Below are positions 1 to 8,185 of a stretch of 64,000 bases of DNA, in pieces. Position numbers and translations under genes: made by a program. Below the pieces are notes generated by a model. That model saw only the letters and a list, made by a program, of their open reading frames with translations, was not told the DNA's origin and did no database searches. This DNA comes from Clostridia bacterium (GTDB lineage Bacteria; Bacillota; Clostridia; Oscillospirales; Oscillospiraceae). The stretch covers positions 124,001 to 188,000 of the forward strand of contig SAAS01000004.1 of assembly GCA_009929315.1 (NCBI GenBank). The letters run 5' to 3'. Numbering within the stretch: position 1 is the first letter of the stretch; the number at the start of each line of letters is the position of its first letter.

Positions 1-389
1 TCCGAAATTCGGCGCGCGTCGATTGTACAGAGCTTTCCCGTCCATCCCCTCAGCATCGGACGAAGCTCCAGCGGGGAGAGTGAGCTGTTTATAATAATCG
101 CCCCGTCCTCTTTAAGTCCTGCGGCAACATCGACGCTGTCAAGCAGTCCCTCGTCCAGAACGACAACAAAGTTCGGATAATAAATATTTGAGTGTATCGT
201 ACAGCGACTCTCGCAAATTCGATTATAAGCTGTAATCGGCGCGCCCATGCGCTCCGGTCCGTATTCGGGAAAACCCTGCACGAACTTCCCCTCAAGCCCC
301 GCCACTTCCGCAAGAAGCAGGCAGGCAGTTTTCGCGCCCTGTCCGCCGCGTCCGTGCCAGCGAATTTCCACCATGTCGCGTGTCACCAT
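1..389 (-). CDS. 2-oxoacid:ferredoxin oxidoreductase, gamma subunit (partial)
   Basis: The first ~129 residues of a gamma subunit of the pyruvate/2-ketoisovalerate ferredoxin oxidoreductase family; the 3' part lies beyond base 1. The N-terminus reads EIRWHGRGGQGAKTA and continues with FPEYGPERMGAP, both hallmarks of PorG/VorG proteins. The gamma subunit belongs to the TPP and Fe-S complex that interconverts 2-oxoacids and acyl-CoA with ferredoxin. Start ATG at 389 is preceded by AGGAGG (398-403) with 8-nt spacing. The gene sits behind a T-box whose likely specifier is ATC (Ile), so I lean towards a branched-chain 2-oxoacid enzyme rather than pyruvate; this is inference. Family call firm, substrate open. 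Confidence 0.85.
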   Translation of the reverse strand, partial: MVTRDMVEIRWHGRGGQGAKTACLLLAEVAGLEGKFVQGFPEYGPERMGAPITAYNRICESRCTIHSNIYYPNFVVVLDEGLLDSVDVAAGLKEDGAIIINSSLSPLELRPMLRGWTGKLCTIDARRIS

Positions 390-413
390 TTTAGTTTCCT
401 CCTAATTTGTCAT

Positions 414-668
414 AAAAAAATAGCCTTCGTTCCGCAAAGGGACGAAAGCTATAAAGCCTTTCGCTATACCACCCATAAAAAGCGTACTGTCATAAGCTCT
501 CCCTGTTACGGAGGGATACCGTCGAAGCCTACTAAAATTTCTCGTTCGGTTCGCAGCTCGGGAGTGATTTTCGGTTTCAGACTACTCGTGCCGGGCTTAC
601 ACCGTCCCCGGCTCTCTTTGACTTTCGGCTGAAGCTTACTCTCTCCGTCAATGCATTTGAGTTTAATT
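414..668 (-). promoter_or_regulatory. T-box riboswitch leader, probable isoleucine specifier
   Basis: The minus-strand leader of the oxidoreductase gene carries T-box landmarks in order: a stem I with GAGAGTA, an AGAGAGCCGGG...GGTG...CCCGGC distal arm, a specifier side reading GAAAATCACTCC, then the antiterminator T-box TGGGTGGTATAGCG (475-462). An intrinsic terminator follows (stem AGCTTTCGT / ACGAAGGCT, 450-422, then seven T). In this class uncharged tRNA pairs with the specifier and the T-box to prevent termination. Placing the specifier after GAAA and before A gives ATC, isoleucine; GGAG/CTCC would close the lower helix. T-box call secure; specifier assigned by eye. Confidence 0.88.
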
Positions 669-674
669 GTTTAA

Positions 675-703
675 AGTATAAAACTTGACTTGTGTTTTGT
701 CAA
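675..703 (-). promoter_or_regulatory. Sigma-A type promoter of the T-box transcript
   Basis: On the minus strand TTGACA (703-698) and TATACT (680-675) are separated by exactly 17 nt, just upstream of the T-box leader. This is a near-consensus vegetative promoter and implies the leader and oxidoreductase operon start here. Confidence 0.8.
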
Positions 704-733
704 TAACTGTTTTTTTAATTTTATCCTTATGAT

Positions 734-865
734 TTAATAGGGTTTTTTCTTCTTTGTTATCAACTCGGGTTGCGCAACAACCGTTTTAAACGCTGACGAA
801 GAAGCGGGGCCTATATCACCCTTCTTCTTTTTCTTTATTTCCTTTTTCACGCTTTTCTCGCCCAT
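734..865 (-). CDS. Small lysine-rich protein, 43 aa
   Basis: A 43-residue reading frame with ATG at 865, preceded by AAGGGG with 8-nt spacing, and stop at 734. The protein has a very basic start (MGEKSVKKEIKKKKKG), a short neutral middle and a basic end (TKKKKPY). There is no signal peptide, membrane segment or cysteine. It lies between the CvfB-like gene upstream and the promoter of the T-box operon downstream, so it could be the last gene of the helicase/CvfB transcript. The composition suits an RNA- or ribosome-associated protein, but I do not recognise a family and assign no function. The good ribosome site and clean gap are the main support. Confidence 0.5.
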   Translation of the reverse strand: MGEKSVKKEIKKKKKGDIGPASSSAFKTVVAQPELITKKKKPY

Positions 866-906
866 AATTCAATCCCCTTTTTAATTTTTTGATGCGAATC
901 GGCTAT

Positions 907-1749
907 TCATATCCACAGCGTTTCAATGCCCTCGTCCGTGGTTTTTATTGCGCCCTCTTTAAGAAGCCGCCCAACAGCCCTTTTAAAAGCTTTTTTACTC
1001 ATGTTCAGCTCGTCCTTGATTTTTTCGGGAGAGCTATCATCGTTTATTTTTAGCTTGCCGCCACGCCGCTTCAGCAAATCCATGATTTTTTGCGAATCTC
1101 CTTCAATTTCCTGAGCTGCCGATTCTCTGACGCTGAGCTCAAGCTTCCCGTCAGGGCGAACTCTTTTAATTCTGGCCTCAATTTTATCGCCAATGGCGAA
1201 ATCTCCGTATATTTCTTTGTTAAGAATTAAGCCGTGATACTTATTATCCACAGCAATAAAAAAACCGAACTCATGGTTAAAGCTATAAATAATTCCGCTA
1301 ACGCGGTCGTTGTTCTTGTACGGAGATTGAGCGCTCAGAAGATTATATATCTTCATGGTTGCGCAAAGTCTGTCGCTTTTATCAATGTACAGCGTGACAA
1401 GATATTCGCGACCCTTTTTAACTTCGCCCTCCTGTTCAATAAACGGCAGGAGCAAATCCTTTTCCAAGCCCCAATCCAGAAAGGCTCCGATTTTCGTTGT
1501 TTCCACTACTTTTAGCACCGCAAGCTCGCCGAGCGTGAGCTTCGGCTTTTTCGTCGTTGCGATTATTCTGTCCTCGGAATCCTTGTAAACAAACACTTCG
1601 ATATCGCCGCCGATCTCAAGCTCCGACGGCAGCTGCCTTTTAGGCAGTAATATATCTTCCTTGCTCTTTTCGGTTTTCGAGTTTAAATACACGCCTATCG
1701 GAGCCTGCCTGACGGCTTCCAGTGTTTGAATTTTTCCTAGCTCTATCAT
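907..1749 (-). CDS. CvfB/YitL-like S1 RNA-binding protein
   Basis: About 280 residues with repeated S1-type OB folds and a C-terminal winged helix, as in CvfB (virulence factor B) of staphylococci and YitL of bacilli. S1-like signatures include FLDWGLEKDLLLP and GFFIAVDNKYHGLI, each followed by a KxGD/GDKI-type return. The end (KKAFKRAVGRLLKEGAI) is the winged-helix part. I start at ATG 1749 (MIELGKIQ) because AAGAGG sits 6 nt upstream; the longer ORF from 1794 has no comparable site. CvfB proteins bind RNA and modulate gene expression. It follows the DEAD-box helicase by about 60 nt and is probably co-transcribed, suggesting a shared role in RNA metabolism (inference). Confidence 0.82.
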   Translation of the reverse strand: MIELGKIQTLEAVRQAPIGVYLNSKTEKSKEDILLPKRQLPSELEIGGDIEVFVYKDSEDRIIATTKKPKLTLGELAVLKVVETTKIGAFLDWGLEKDLLLPFIEQEGEVKKGREYLVTLYIDKSDRLCATMKIYNLLSAQSPYKNNDRVSGIIYSFNHEFGFFIAVDNKYHGLILNKEIYGDFAIGDKIEARIKRVRPDGKLELSVRESAAQEIEGDSQKIMDLLKRRGGKLKINDDSSPEKIKDELNMSKKAFKRAVGRLLKEGAIKTTDEGIETLWI

Positions 1750-1809
1750 ATAGTTCCTCTTACCGTTCATAGTTTCTCTTAAGTCTGCGCACAATTAAAC
1801 TCGAGCTGC

Positions 1810-3132
1810 TTACTTGTTTTTTGTAATTGGCTTTGAGTTATAGGCACCGCTGCCTGTGCTCCTTTTCGGAGCATAAGAGCTTCTGCTTGTCTTAAAACCG
1901 TCCGGCACAGCTGTTCTCGCACTTCTGCCGGAGCTTCCTCCCCGTGAGGAGGCTGGGCGCTGCGGCGGCTCGGCTTTGGGAACAATAAAATTGTTTTGCA
2001 GCGGATACGGGTGCTCCTCGATTTCGGGTAAGGTCCTCCCGATGAGCTTCTGAATGTCCCGTAAAAGCGGTTTTTCCTCGAAGTCGCAGAAGGAGATTGC
2101 CTTACCGCCAAGCCCCGCTCTGCCGGTTCTTCCGATTCTGTGGATATAGGTCTCGGGAACTTCGGGCAGGTTATAATTTACGACATGAGAGAGCTCCTCA
2201 ATATCAAGCCCTCTTGCGGCAATATCCGTTGCAACTAGAATTCTGATTTTTCTCTCTTTGAAATCGCCGAGCGCCTGCTGTCTGTTCGTTTGCGATTTGT
2301 TGCCGTGAATGGCGGCAGCCACAAAGCCCTTTTTTGAAAGCTCCTTGACGATTTTATCCGCTCCGTGCTTCGTTCTTGAAAACACTATGACCGAATCGTA
2401 GGCCTCGTTTTTAAGAATATGAACAAGCAGGGCGGATTTGTTCTCCTTATCCACAAAATAGACACCCTGCTCGATTATATCAATCGGCGAAAACGCAGGT
2501 GTGATTTCAATCTTGACGGGATTTCTTAAAATTGTGTCCGCGAGCTTTGCAATTTCCTCGGGCATCGTAGCGGAAAAAAACATCGTCTGCCTTTCTCTCG
2601 GGAGATAGGCTATTATCCTTTTCACGTCGTGCAGCATGCCCATATCGAGCATACGATCCGCCTCGTCAAGCACAAAGTATTTTACCTGTCCCAAGTTAAT
2701 GAAGCCCTGCCCGATGAGGTCGAGCAGCCTGCCCGGCGTGGCGATGAGAATGTCAACACCCTTTTGCAGGCTTTGGGTCTGCGGCGCTTGCCCCACGCCG
2801 CCGAAAATTACAAGCGTTTTTAGGCTGAGATTCGCCCCGCAAGCGTCGAAACTCTCGCGGATTTGAATGGCAAGCTCCCTTGTCGGTGCGACAATCAAAG
2901 CTCTGATTTGTCTTTGACCTTTTTGAACTCCCTGCGCAAGCGCCAGCCCCTGCAAAATCGGAATCGCAAAAGCGGCGGTCTTCCCCGTACCGGTCTGGGC
3001 GCAGCCCAATAAATCCAAGCCCTCAAGCAAGGGCGGGATGGCCTGCTCCTGAATCGGGGTTGCCTGTGCATAGCCTTGATCCTCCAGAGCCTTTTGAATA
3101 CGGCTGATTATATTTAGTTCACGAAACTCCAA
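1810..3132 (-). CDS. DEAD-box ATP-dependent RNA helicase
   Basis: A 440-residue helicase of the RhlE/CshA type. Visible motifs in order: Q motif (ATPIQEQAIP), Walker A AQTGTGKT, PTREL, TPGRLLD, DEAD, SAT, and the C-terminal ARGLDI and HRIGRTGRAG. The last ~70 residues are basic and rich in Ser, Arg and Gly, the usual RNA-binding tail. It unwinds short RNA duplexes in ribosome assembly or mRNA turnover. The start is TTG at 3132 (MEFRELNI) with AGGAG 8 nt upstream. The CvfB-like gene lies directly downstream. Which subfamily it belongs to cannot be settled here, so no symbol is given. Confidence 0.93.
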   Translation of the reverse strand: MEFRELNIISRIQKALEDQGYAQATPIQEQAIPPLLEGLDLLGCAQTGTGKTAAFAIPILQGLALAQGVQKGQRQIRALIVAPTRELAIQIRESFDACGANLSLKTLVIFGGVGQAPQTQSLQKGVDILIATPGRLLDLIGQGFINLGQVKYFVLDEADRMLDMGMLHDVKRIIAYLPRERQTMFFSATMPEEIAKLADTILRNPVKIEITPAFSPIDIIEQGVYFVDKENKSALLVHILKNEAYDSVIVFSRTKHGADKIVKELSKKGFVAAAIHGNKSQTNRQQALGDFKERKIRILVATDIAARGLDIEELSHVVNYNLPEVPETYIHRIGRTGRAGLGGKAISFCDFEEKPLLRDIQKLIGRTLPEIEEHPYPLQNNFIVPKAEPPQRPASSRGGSSGRSARTAVPDGFKTSRSSYAPKRSTGSGAYNSKPITKNK

Positions 3133-3287
3133 TATGTTTTCTCCTTCAACACCGTTCGCATTTTCTTCTGCTTACGGTTTTAATTATACCACTTTGGGTA
3201 AATAAAAGATATGCAATCAAATTGTATGGTTATTAAATGAAAATAAGCCGTTAATCGGTTTACATAACATCATTCTTCGCAGCTGCT

Positions 3288-4841
3288 TTAAACGATTTTC
3301 GTTGTCCACTGCTCAAGATTCCAAACACCCGAAACAATATCCTGATAAAACTCCGGCTCATGGCTGACAAGGAGCATAGTTCCGCGGTAATCCTTAAGCG
3401 CGCTTTTCAGCGCCTCCTTGGCGTCCACGTCCAGATGATTTGTCGGTTCGTCCAAAACCAGCAGATTCATGCTGCGCAGCATAAGCTTGCAAAGGCGAAC
3501 CTTCGCGTTTTCCCCGCCGCTTAGCACCTTCATCTGACTTGCGATGTGGTCGGCGTTAAGCCCGCATTTTGCCAGAGCGCCGCGAACCTGCGCGTTTGTC
3601 ATCGAGGGGAATTCTCTCCAAATTTCGTCGTGGGCAGTGTTGCTGCCCGCCGCCTTTTCCTGCTCAAAATAGCCGACCTCGACAAATTGGTCAAGCTCAA
3701 CCGTCCCCGAGATTGGAGGAATAATCCCGAGAAGTGTTTTCAAAAGTGTCGATTTCCCCAAACCGTTCACGCCTCGCACGGCGATTTTCTGTCCTCTTTC
3801 AAGCTGTAAATTTAAAGGCGAGGTAAGCGGCTCGTCATAACCGAGCACAAGGTTTTTTGCCTCAATCACGACTTTTCCGGTTGTTCTGGCTGATGTAAAA
3901 GCGAAAATCGGCTTAATCTTCTCCCTGCCAAGCTCGATAATGTCCATCTTATCAAGCTTCTTTTGGCGGCTCTTAGCCATATTTGTTGTGGCAATCCTCG
4001 CCTTGTTTCTCGCAATGAAATCCTCAAGCCCGGCAATCTCTTTTTGCTGCTTGTCATAGGCTTGCTCAAGCTGACGCTTTTTGAGCTCGCTCATAACTAT
4101 AAAGTTGTCGTAGTCGCCCTTGTATCGTGTCAGCGCGGCATTGTCGACGTGGTAAACCACATTGATAACCGAGTTTAAAAACGAAACGTCGTGAGAAACG
4201 AGAATGAAGGCGTTTTCATATCTTTGCAGCAGCTTTGTGAGCCATGCAATATGATTTTCGTCAAGGAAATTTGTCGGCTCATCCAAAATGAGAATTACCG
4301 GATTTTCCAAAAGCAGCTTTGTGAGCAAAACCTTCGTGCGCTGACCGCCGCTAAGCTCCCCCACATCTTTATCCAGACCGATTTCGCAAAGACCCAGACC
4401 GTTTGCATATTCCTCAATGCGGGAATCCAGAACATAAAAGCCGCTGTGCTCGAGCATCTCTTGAATTTCCGAGGTGTCCTCAAGCAAAATTTCCATTTCC
4501 TCGTCAGTGCAGTCCGCCATTTTTTCGTACATGGCGAGCATTTGCTTTTCCTTGAGGTACATATCCGAAAAAGCCTCGCGCAGCACTTCGCGAATTGTTT
4601 TGCCTTTGGTTAAGGTGCTGCTTTGATCAAGATAGCCTGTTGTGATGTTCCTGCACCAGCTTACCGTGCCCTCATCCGGCATAAGTTTCCCTGTGATTAT
4701 ATCGAGAAAAGTCGACTTACCCTCGCCGTTTGCCCCTACAAGCCCAACATGCTCGCCCTTAAGCAATCGAAAAGAAGCGTTCTCCAAAATCTGTCTCGAG
4801 CCGTAGCCGTGTGTTATATTTTCCGCGTTCAAAACGCTCAT
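3288..4841 (-). CDS. ABC-F family ATPase
   Basis: A 517-residue protein with two ABC domains and no membrane segments. First Walker A GANGEGKST, signature LSGGQRTK, Walker B ILILDEPTNFLD; second Walker A GVNGLGKST, signature LSGGENAK, Walker B LLVLDEPTNHLD. A linker of about 80 residues rich in Lys and Glu joins them. ABC-F proteins act on the ribosome, rescuing stalled translation or displacing antibiotics. The ATG at 4841 (MSVLNAEN) has GGAGG 5 nt upstream; the ORF running to 4997 lacks such a site and its extra residues do not look ABC-like. Whether this is a housekeeping or resistance ABC-F is not decidable. A second paralogue lies at 51.8-53.7 kb. Confidence 0.9.
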   Translation of the reverse strand: MSVLNAENITHGYGSRQILENASFRLLKGEHVGLVGANGEGKSTFLDIITGKLMPDEGTVSWCRNITTGYLDQSSTLTKGKTIREVLREAFSDMYLKEKQMLAMYEKMADCTDEEMEILLEDTSEIQEMLEHSGFYVLDSRIEEYANGLGLCEIGLDKDVGELSGGQRTKVLLTKLLLENPVILILDEPTNFLDENHIAWLTKLLQRYENAFILVSHDVSFLNSVINVVYHVDNAALTRYKGDYDNFIVMSELKKRQLEQAYDKQQKEIAGLEDFIARNKARIATTNMAKSRQKKLDKMDIIELGREKIKPIFAFTSARTTGKVVIEAKNLVLGYDEPLTSPLNLQLERGQKIAVRGVNGLGKSTLLKTLLGIIPPISGTVELDQFVEVGYFEQEKAAGSNTAHDEIWREFPSMTNAQVRGALAKCGLNADHIASQMKVLSGGENAKVRLCKLMLRSMNLLVLDEPTNHLDVDAKEALKSALKDYRGTMLLVSHEPEFYQDIVSGVWNLEQWTTKIV

Positions 4842-5061
4842 GCGTTCCTCCAAAAATAGTTTACTTGAGCACAAAAGACGCTTAAGCTGTGCCGGCTTTT
4901 TTGCCGTGTGCCCAAAAATGTTAAGCGAGGCTCCAAAAAAGCGAGCCGCTGGGCATTTTATCACATTTCGCCGCGCCGGTATATAGTTTAAGCCCAAAAT
5001 TGCGAAGTTTTGCTGAAAGCATTCCTTTCTTTTGCGGCGAAGCTGAAATTTTCAAAAAGCG

Positions 5062-5091
5062 TTGACATATCATTTAAAAAAATTGTATTCT
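5062..5091 (+). promoter_or_regulatory. Promoter of the lipoprotein-MFS operon
   Basis: TTGACA (5062-5067) and TATTCT (5086-5091) are 18 nt apart, about 90 nt before the lipoprotein start. The rest of the 339-nt gap between the divergent ABC-F and lipoprotein genes (4842-5180) holds only weak GC-rich hairpins in the ABC-F leader, with U-rich loops. I see no other gene in it. Confidence 0.6.
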
Positions 5092-5180
5092 GTGAATGGG
5101 AATTAAGTCCAGTCAAATGTTAATAAACAGTTTCCTTTCTTTTTAAAAAACCGTACAACAAATGAAACGGAGCGTCAAAA

Positions 5181-5882
5181 ATGAAGAAATCAATTTGTCT
5201 TGCCAGCGCTTTAATTCTGTTAGTCTGCGCCGTGTTCACAGGCTGTTCCTCGAGCGATTCTGCTAGCCTTGCTCCGGCTGATGCTCTCGCAAAATGCTAC
5301 GACAGCATGCAGGCGGCGACTTCCTTCCACTTCTCGATGGTTCACAGCAGTTCGGGCACTCCGATAAGCAAAAGCATCCTCATGACAAATCTTGACGGCG
5401 ACATCGTAAGTCCCGACAAGCTGCTGGCGACGATTACAGGTACTTACTCCGACATGACGGTTGAGGTTAGCCTTATTACCGTCGGCGAGGACACATACAT
5501 GACAAATATGCTCAGCGGCAAATGGGAACTGGCTCCGACCTCTTTCAAAGTTCTCAAGGTCTTCGATCCGAGCTCCGGAATCGCCTCAATTATTAAGGGA
5601 CTTACCAATGTAACAGATATGGGTGACGAGAAGGTCAATAAAACCAAGTGCTATCACTTAAAAGGAGAGGTAATGAGCGAAGACCTCGCTCCTCTTACCG
5701 GTACAACAGCGACGGGCGTGCCGATTGCAACCGAGGTATGGATAAGCAAAAAGAGTTTTCAGGTTGTTCAGGTTCAGCTGACTGGCAAGATTACAGACAC
5801 GGAAGTTGACGGCATAACAAGAACTCTCACTTTCTCCGATTACAATAAAAACATTGATATTACGCTTCCCGAACTCGATTGA
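5181..5882 (+). CDS. LprG/LppX-like lipoprotein
   Basis: A 233-residue protein with a lipoprotein signal (KK, hydrophobic stretch, FTGC with the lipidated Cys at 22). The mature part matches the LppX_LprAFG pattern of mycobacteria: Ser-rich start, a YDSM...TSFHF strand, LDGDIVSPDK, VGEDTYM, KWELAP, DPSSGIASI, a KCYHLKGEV strand and PIATEVWISK. LprG binds triacylated lipids in a hydrophobic pocket and passes them to a partner exporter. An MFS permease begins 33 nt downstream, as in the mycobacterial LprG-Rv1410c pair. The ATG at 5181 is preceded by GGAGCGTC. The likely role is extracytoplasmic lipid or glycolipid carriage (inference from family and context). Confidence 0.75.
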   Translation: MKKSICLASALILLVCAVFTGCSSSDSASLAPADALAKCYDSMQAATSFHFSMVHSSSGTPISKSILMTNLDGDIVSPDKLLATITGTYSDMTVEVSLITVGEDTYMTNMLSGKWELAPTSFKVLKVFDPSSGIASIIKGLTNVTDMGDEKVNKTKCYHLKGEVMSEDLAPLTGTTATGVPIATEVWISKKSFQVVQVQLTGKITDTEVDGITRTLTFSDYNKNIDITLPELD

Positions 5883-5915
5883 TTTCGATAGAGGCTGATA
5901 TAGAAAGCGGGCAAT

Positions 5916-7379
5916 ATGCTTGATAATCTAAGACAGCGAGTTTCAAGAAAATCTTCCCCGACGCTTGTTATGGTCGTTATTTGCCTGGGAATTTTTATCG
6001 CGGCCATGGACCAAACCGTAATTTACGGCGCACTGCCGAAAATGATGCTGACTATCAAGCTTCCTGTCCGAAGTCTTGATCAGGCCTCCTGGATTGTCAT
6101 CGGTTATCTTTTGGGATATACCTTTGCCATGCCGCTCATCGGGAAGGTTTCGGATGTTTACGGACATCGACGCATTTATATAATTTCGCTATTTATTTTC
6201 ATGGCGGGCTCGGTACTCGTTGCACTTTCGACGAGCATTGAGTGGCTTGTCGCCTCGCGTATTTTTCAGGCGGTCGGCGGCGGCGCGCTCGTTCCTGTTG
6301 CCATGGCTATTACCGGGGAAATGTATACGGGAAAGAATAGAGCCGTTGCTCTGGGCGTAATCGGTGCTGCAGTTGAGGCAGGCGGCGCGATAGGTCCTTT
6401 TTATGGTGCTGTCATCGCTCAGTACTGGAACTGGCAGTGGATTTTCTGGCTGAATATCCCTATCAGTCTTTGTGTTCTTGCAGTAGTCTTTCTTTATGTG
6501 CGTTCAAATAAACGCGTCAAAGCAAAGACTGACTATCTAAGCAGCGTTTTGCTGGCCATCTCTCTCAGCTTTGTTTGCATGGGACTGTCCCAACAGTTCA
6601 GTAACGAAAATTATTTTTTGAAGCTGATAGGCTTCCTTGCCATCGGAATAGTATTTTTCTCGGCATTTATCTTCCGTTCAAAAAAGCTTTCCGAGCCGCT
6701 TGTTAAGCTGACAGCGTTCAAAAACCGCCTGTTTTCGATGGCCAATCTCACAAATCTGTTTGTCGGCGCGGCGCTGATTATTGCAATGGTCGACATTCCG
6801 CTTATGGCTGATACGATACTCGGCGGCTCCGAGCTTGACGGCGGTCTTATGCTGCTTCGCTTCACTGTGATGCTCTCAATCGGCGCAATCGCGGGCGGCT
6901 TCCTCTGCAAGCGCTTTGGCTATCGCCTGCCAACTGTTGTGGGGCTTATTCTCAGTACGGTCAGCTTCTTCTTTATGAGCCGCTGGACGCTTGAAATTGC
7001 AGACCCGCAAATGACGATTGACCTTTTCACCTGCGGCTTCGGCTTCGGACTTGTTATCGCGCCCCTCGGCACGGCGGTTATGGATTCCGTTAATCAGGAC
7101 GAAAAAGGTTTTGCCTCGTCGATGGTTGTCATGGCACGAATGATAGGCATGATGCTCGGTATGGCCGCAATAACCGCATGGGGCATGGAGCGCTTTCATT
7201 TGGCAACCTCAAGTCTTTCAAACAGCGAAATAACTGCGGATTCGCTTAACGGCCCGCTCCTCGCTCTGTTCGATAATTTCTTCTTCGCCTCCGCTCTTAT
7301 CTGCGCAGTCGCAATTATCCCCGCTCTTTTCCTCTCGAGAAAAAAGAAAACTTCTGATTTGATACAAAGCAATAAGTAG
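5916..7379 (+). CDS. MFS transporter, DHA2-like (LprG-partner type)
   Basis: A 487-residue polytopic protein, 12-14 hydrophobic segments by eye. It has MFS motif A (GKVSDVYGHRR) after the second helix, a membrane-embedded acidic residue in AAMDQTVI of helix 1, motif B (SRIFQAVGGGALVP) and a motif C-like stretch (AAVEAGGAIGPFYG). These fit the drug:H+ antiporter-2 subfamily, which includes Rv1410c/P55, the mycobacterial lipid exporter partnered with LprG. It directly follows an LprG-like lipoprotein, so the two probably form an export pair; drug efflux is the alternative. The ribosome site before ATG 5916 is weak, suggesting coupling to the upstream gene. Confidence 0.82.
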   Translation: MLDNLRQRVSRKSSPTLVMVVICLGIFIAAMDQTVIYGALPKMMLTIKLPVRSLDQASWIVIGYLLGYTFAMPLIGKVSDVYGHRRIYIISLFIFMAGSVLVALSTSIEWLVASRIFQAVGGGALVPVAMAITGEMYTGKNRAVALGVIGAAVEAGGAIGPFYGAVIAQYWNWQWIFWLNIPISLCVLAVVFLYVRSNKRVKAKTDYLSSVLLAISLSFVCMGLSQQFSNENYFLKLIGFLAIGIVFFSAFIFRSKKLSEPLVKLTAFKNRLFSMANLTNLFVGAALIIAMVDIPLMADTILGGSELDGGLMLLRFTVMLSIGAIAGGFLCKRFGYRLPTVVGLILSTVSFFFMSRWTLEIADPQMTIDLFTCGFGFGLVIAPLGTAVMDSVNQDEKGFASSMVVMARMIGMMLGMAAITAWGMERFHLATSSLSNSEITADSLNGPLLALFDNFFFASALICAVAIIPALFLSRKKKTSDLIQSNK

Positions 7380-7432
7380 CGCAGTTAATTTAAGAAATAG
7401 TCTATCAGAAAAATATTGTGAGGGGGATTATT

Positions 7433-8065
7433 ATGGCGGAATCGGCAATTAAGGCCTTAGCGCAGCTTAGAGACACTTCTAATTTCTCTTGGTATATCAT
7501 CCCGATATTCATATTCGTGTTTTATGTCTATGCCGTTGAGGTTGAAAAGAAAAACTGGAATGTTCTGTTTGCGGGTCTGGCCTTTTGGGGCATGGACGTT
7601 TTCAATGAGATTTGGAACGGCTTGGTTTTTCATTTCACCGATTTTGCGCCCGTCTGGGGAACTACCACAAAATCTGTTTTGGAAATTTTTATCGGGCTTA
7701 ACATTGAAATCTCGCTGATGTTTCTGGTTGCCGGCATCGCCTGCGCGAAAATGCTGCCGAAAGATAAAAAGAAGAAAATACTCGGCATTTCGAACAGACT
7801 GTTTTTAGCGGTGTTCAACTCCATTCTTTTCGTGCTCGTGGAGTGTTTACTTAACAACATCGGCGTTCTCACCTGGGAATACTGGTGGTGGCAGCCGAAC
7901 TTCCCTTATGTTCTGTTCCTTATCGGCTATATGCCCTTCCTTGTCACCTGCTACTGGGTGCATGACATGGAAACGGTTAAGAAGAAAATTATCGCCGTCG
8001 GAACCATTTTTTCTGTCGACGCGTTAGCGATAATTGTTTTCTCGTGCATCCTCCACTGGATATAA
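7433..8065 (+). CDS. Polytopic membrane protein of unknown function
   Basis: About 210 residues with roughly six transmembrane segments separated by short charged loops (KKNWN, PKDKKKK, KKK). It is rich in Trp and aromatic residues, notably EYWWWQPNFPY and FNEIWNGL. I choose ATG 7433 (MAESAIKAL) because AGGGGG lies just upstream; the longer frame begins with a GTG that overlaps this ribosome site. It is the third gene in line after the lipoprotein and MFS permease and ends at a strong terminator, so it is probably part of the same transport or envelope module. I recognise no family and give no function. Confidence 0.75.
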   Translation: MAESAIKALAQLRDTSNFSWYIIPIFIFVFYVYAVEVEKKNWNVLFAGLAFWGMDVFNEIWNGLVFHFTDFAPVWGTTTKSVLEIFIGLNIEISLMFLVAGIACAKMLPKDKKKKILGISNRLFLAVFNSILFVLVECLLNNIGVLTWEYWWWQPNFPYVLFLIGYMPFLVTCYWVHDMETVKKKIIAVGTIFSVDALAIIVFSCILHWI

Positions 8066-8125
8066 GGCATAATTGCTTTAAATGCAGCTTAATTACAGCG
8101 ATAACCGAATCGCTTTTTTTAAAAC

Positions 8126-8168
8126 AAAACAAAGAGCACACCGAAAATTTCGGCGTGCTCTTTGTTTT
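8126..8168. terminator. Bidirectional intrinsic terminator
   Basis: A long inverted repeat, AAAACAAAGAGCAC paired with GTGCTCTTTGTTTT around a CCGA/TCGG core, gives A- and T-tracts on both sides. It separates the convergent membrane-protein gene and the GH13 gene. Confidence 0.9.
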
Positions 8169-8185
8169 GAACTCATAATCAGAAT

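Noticed and set aside
192..632. Plus-strand 146-aa ORF
   Set aside because: It runs antisense to the oxidoreductase start and the T-box leader, and has no ribosome site or recognisable composition.
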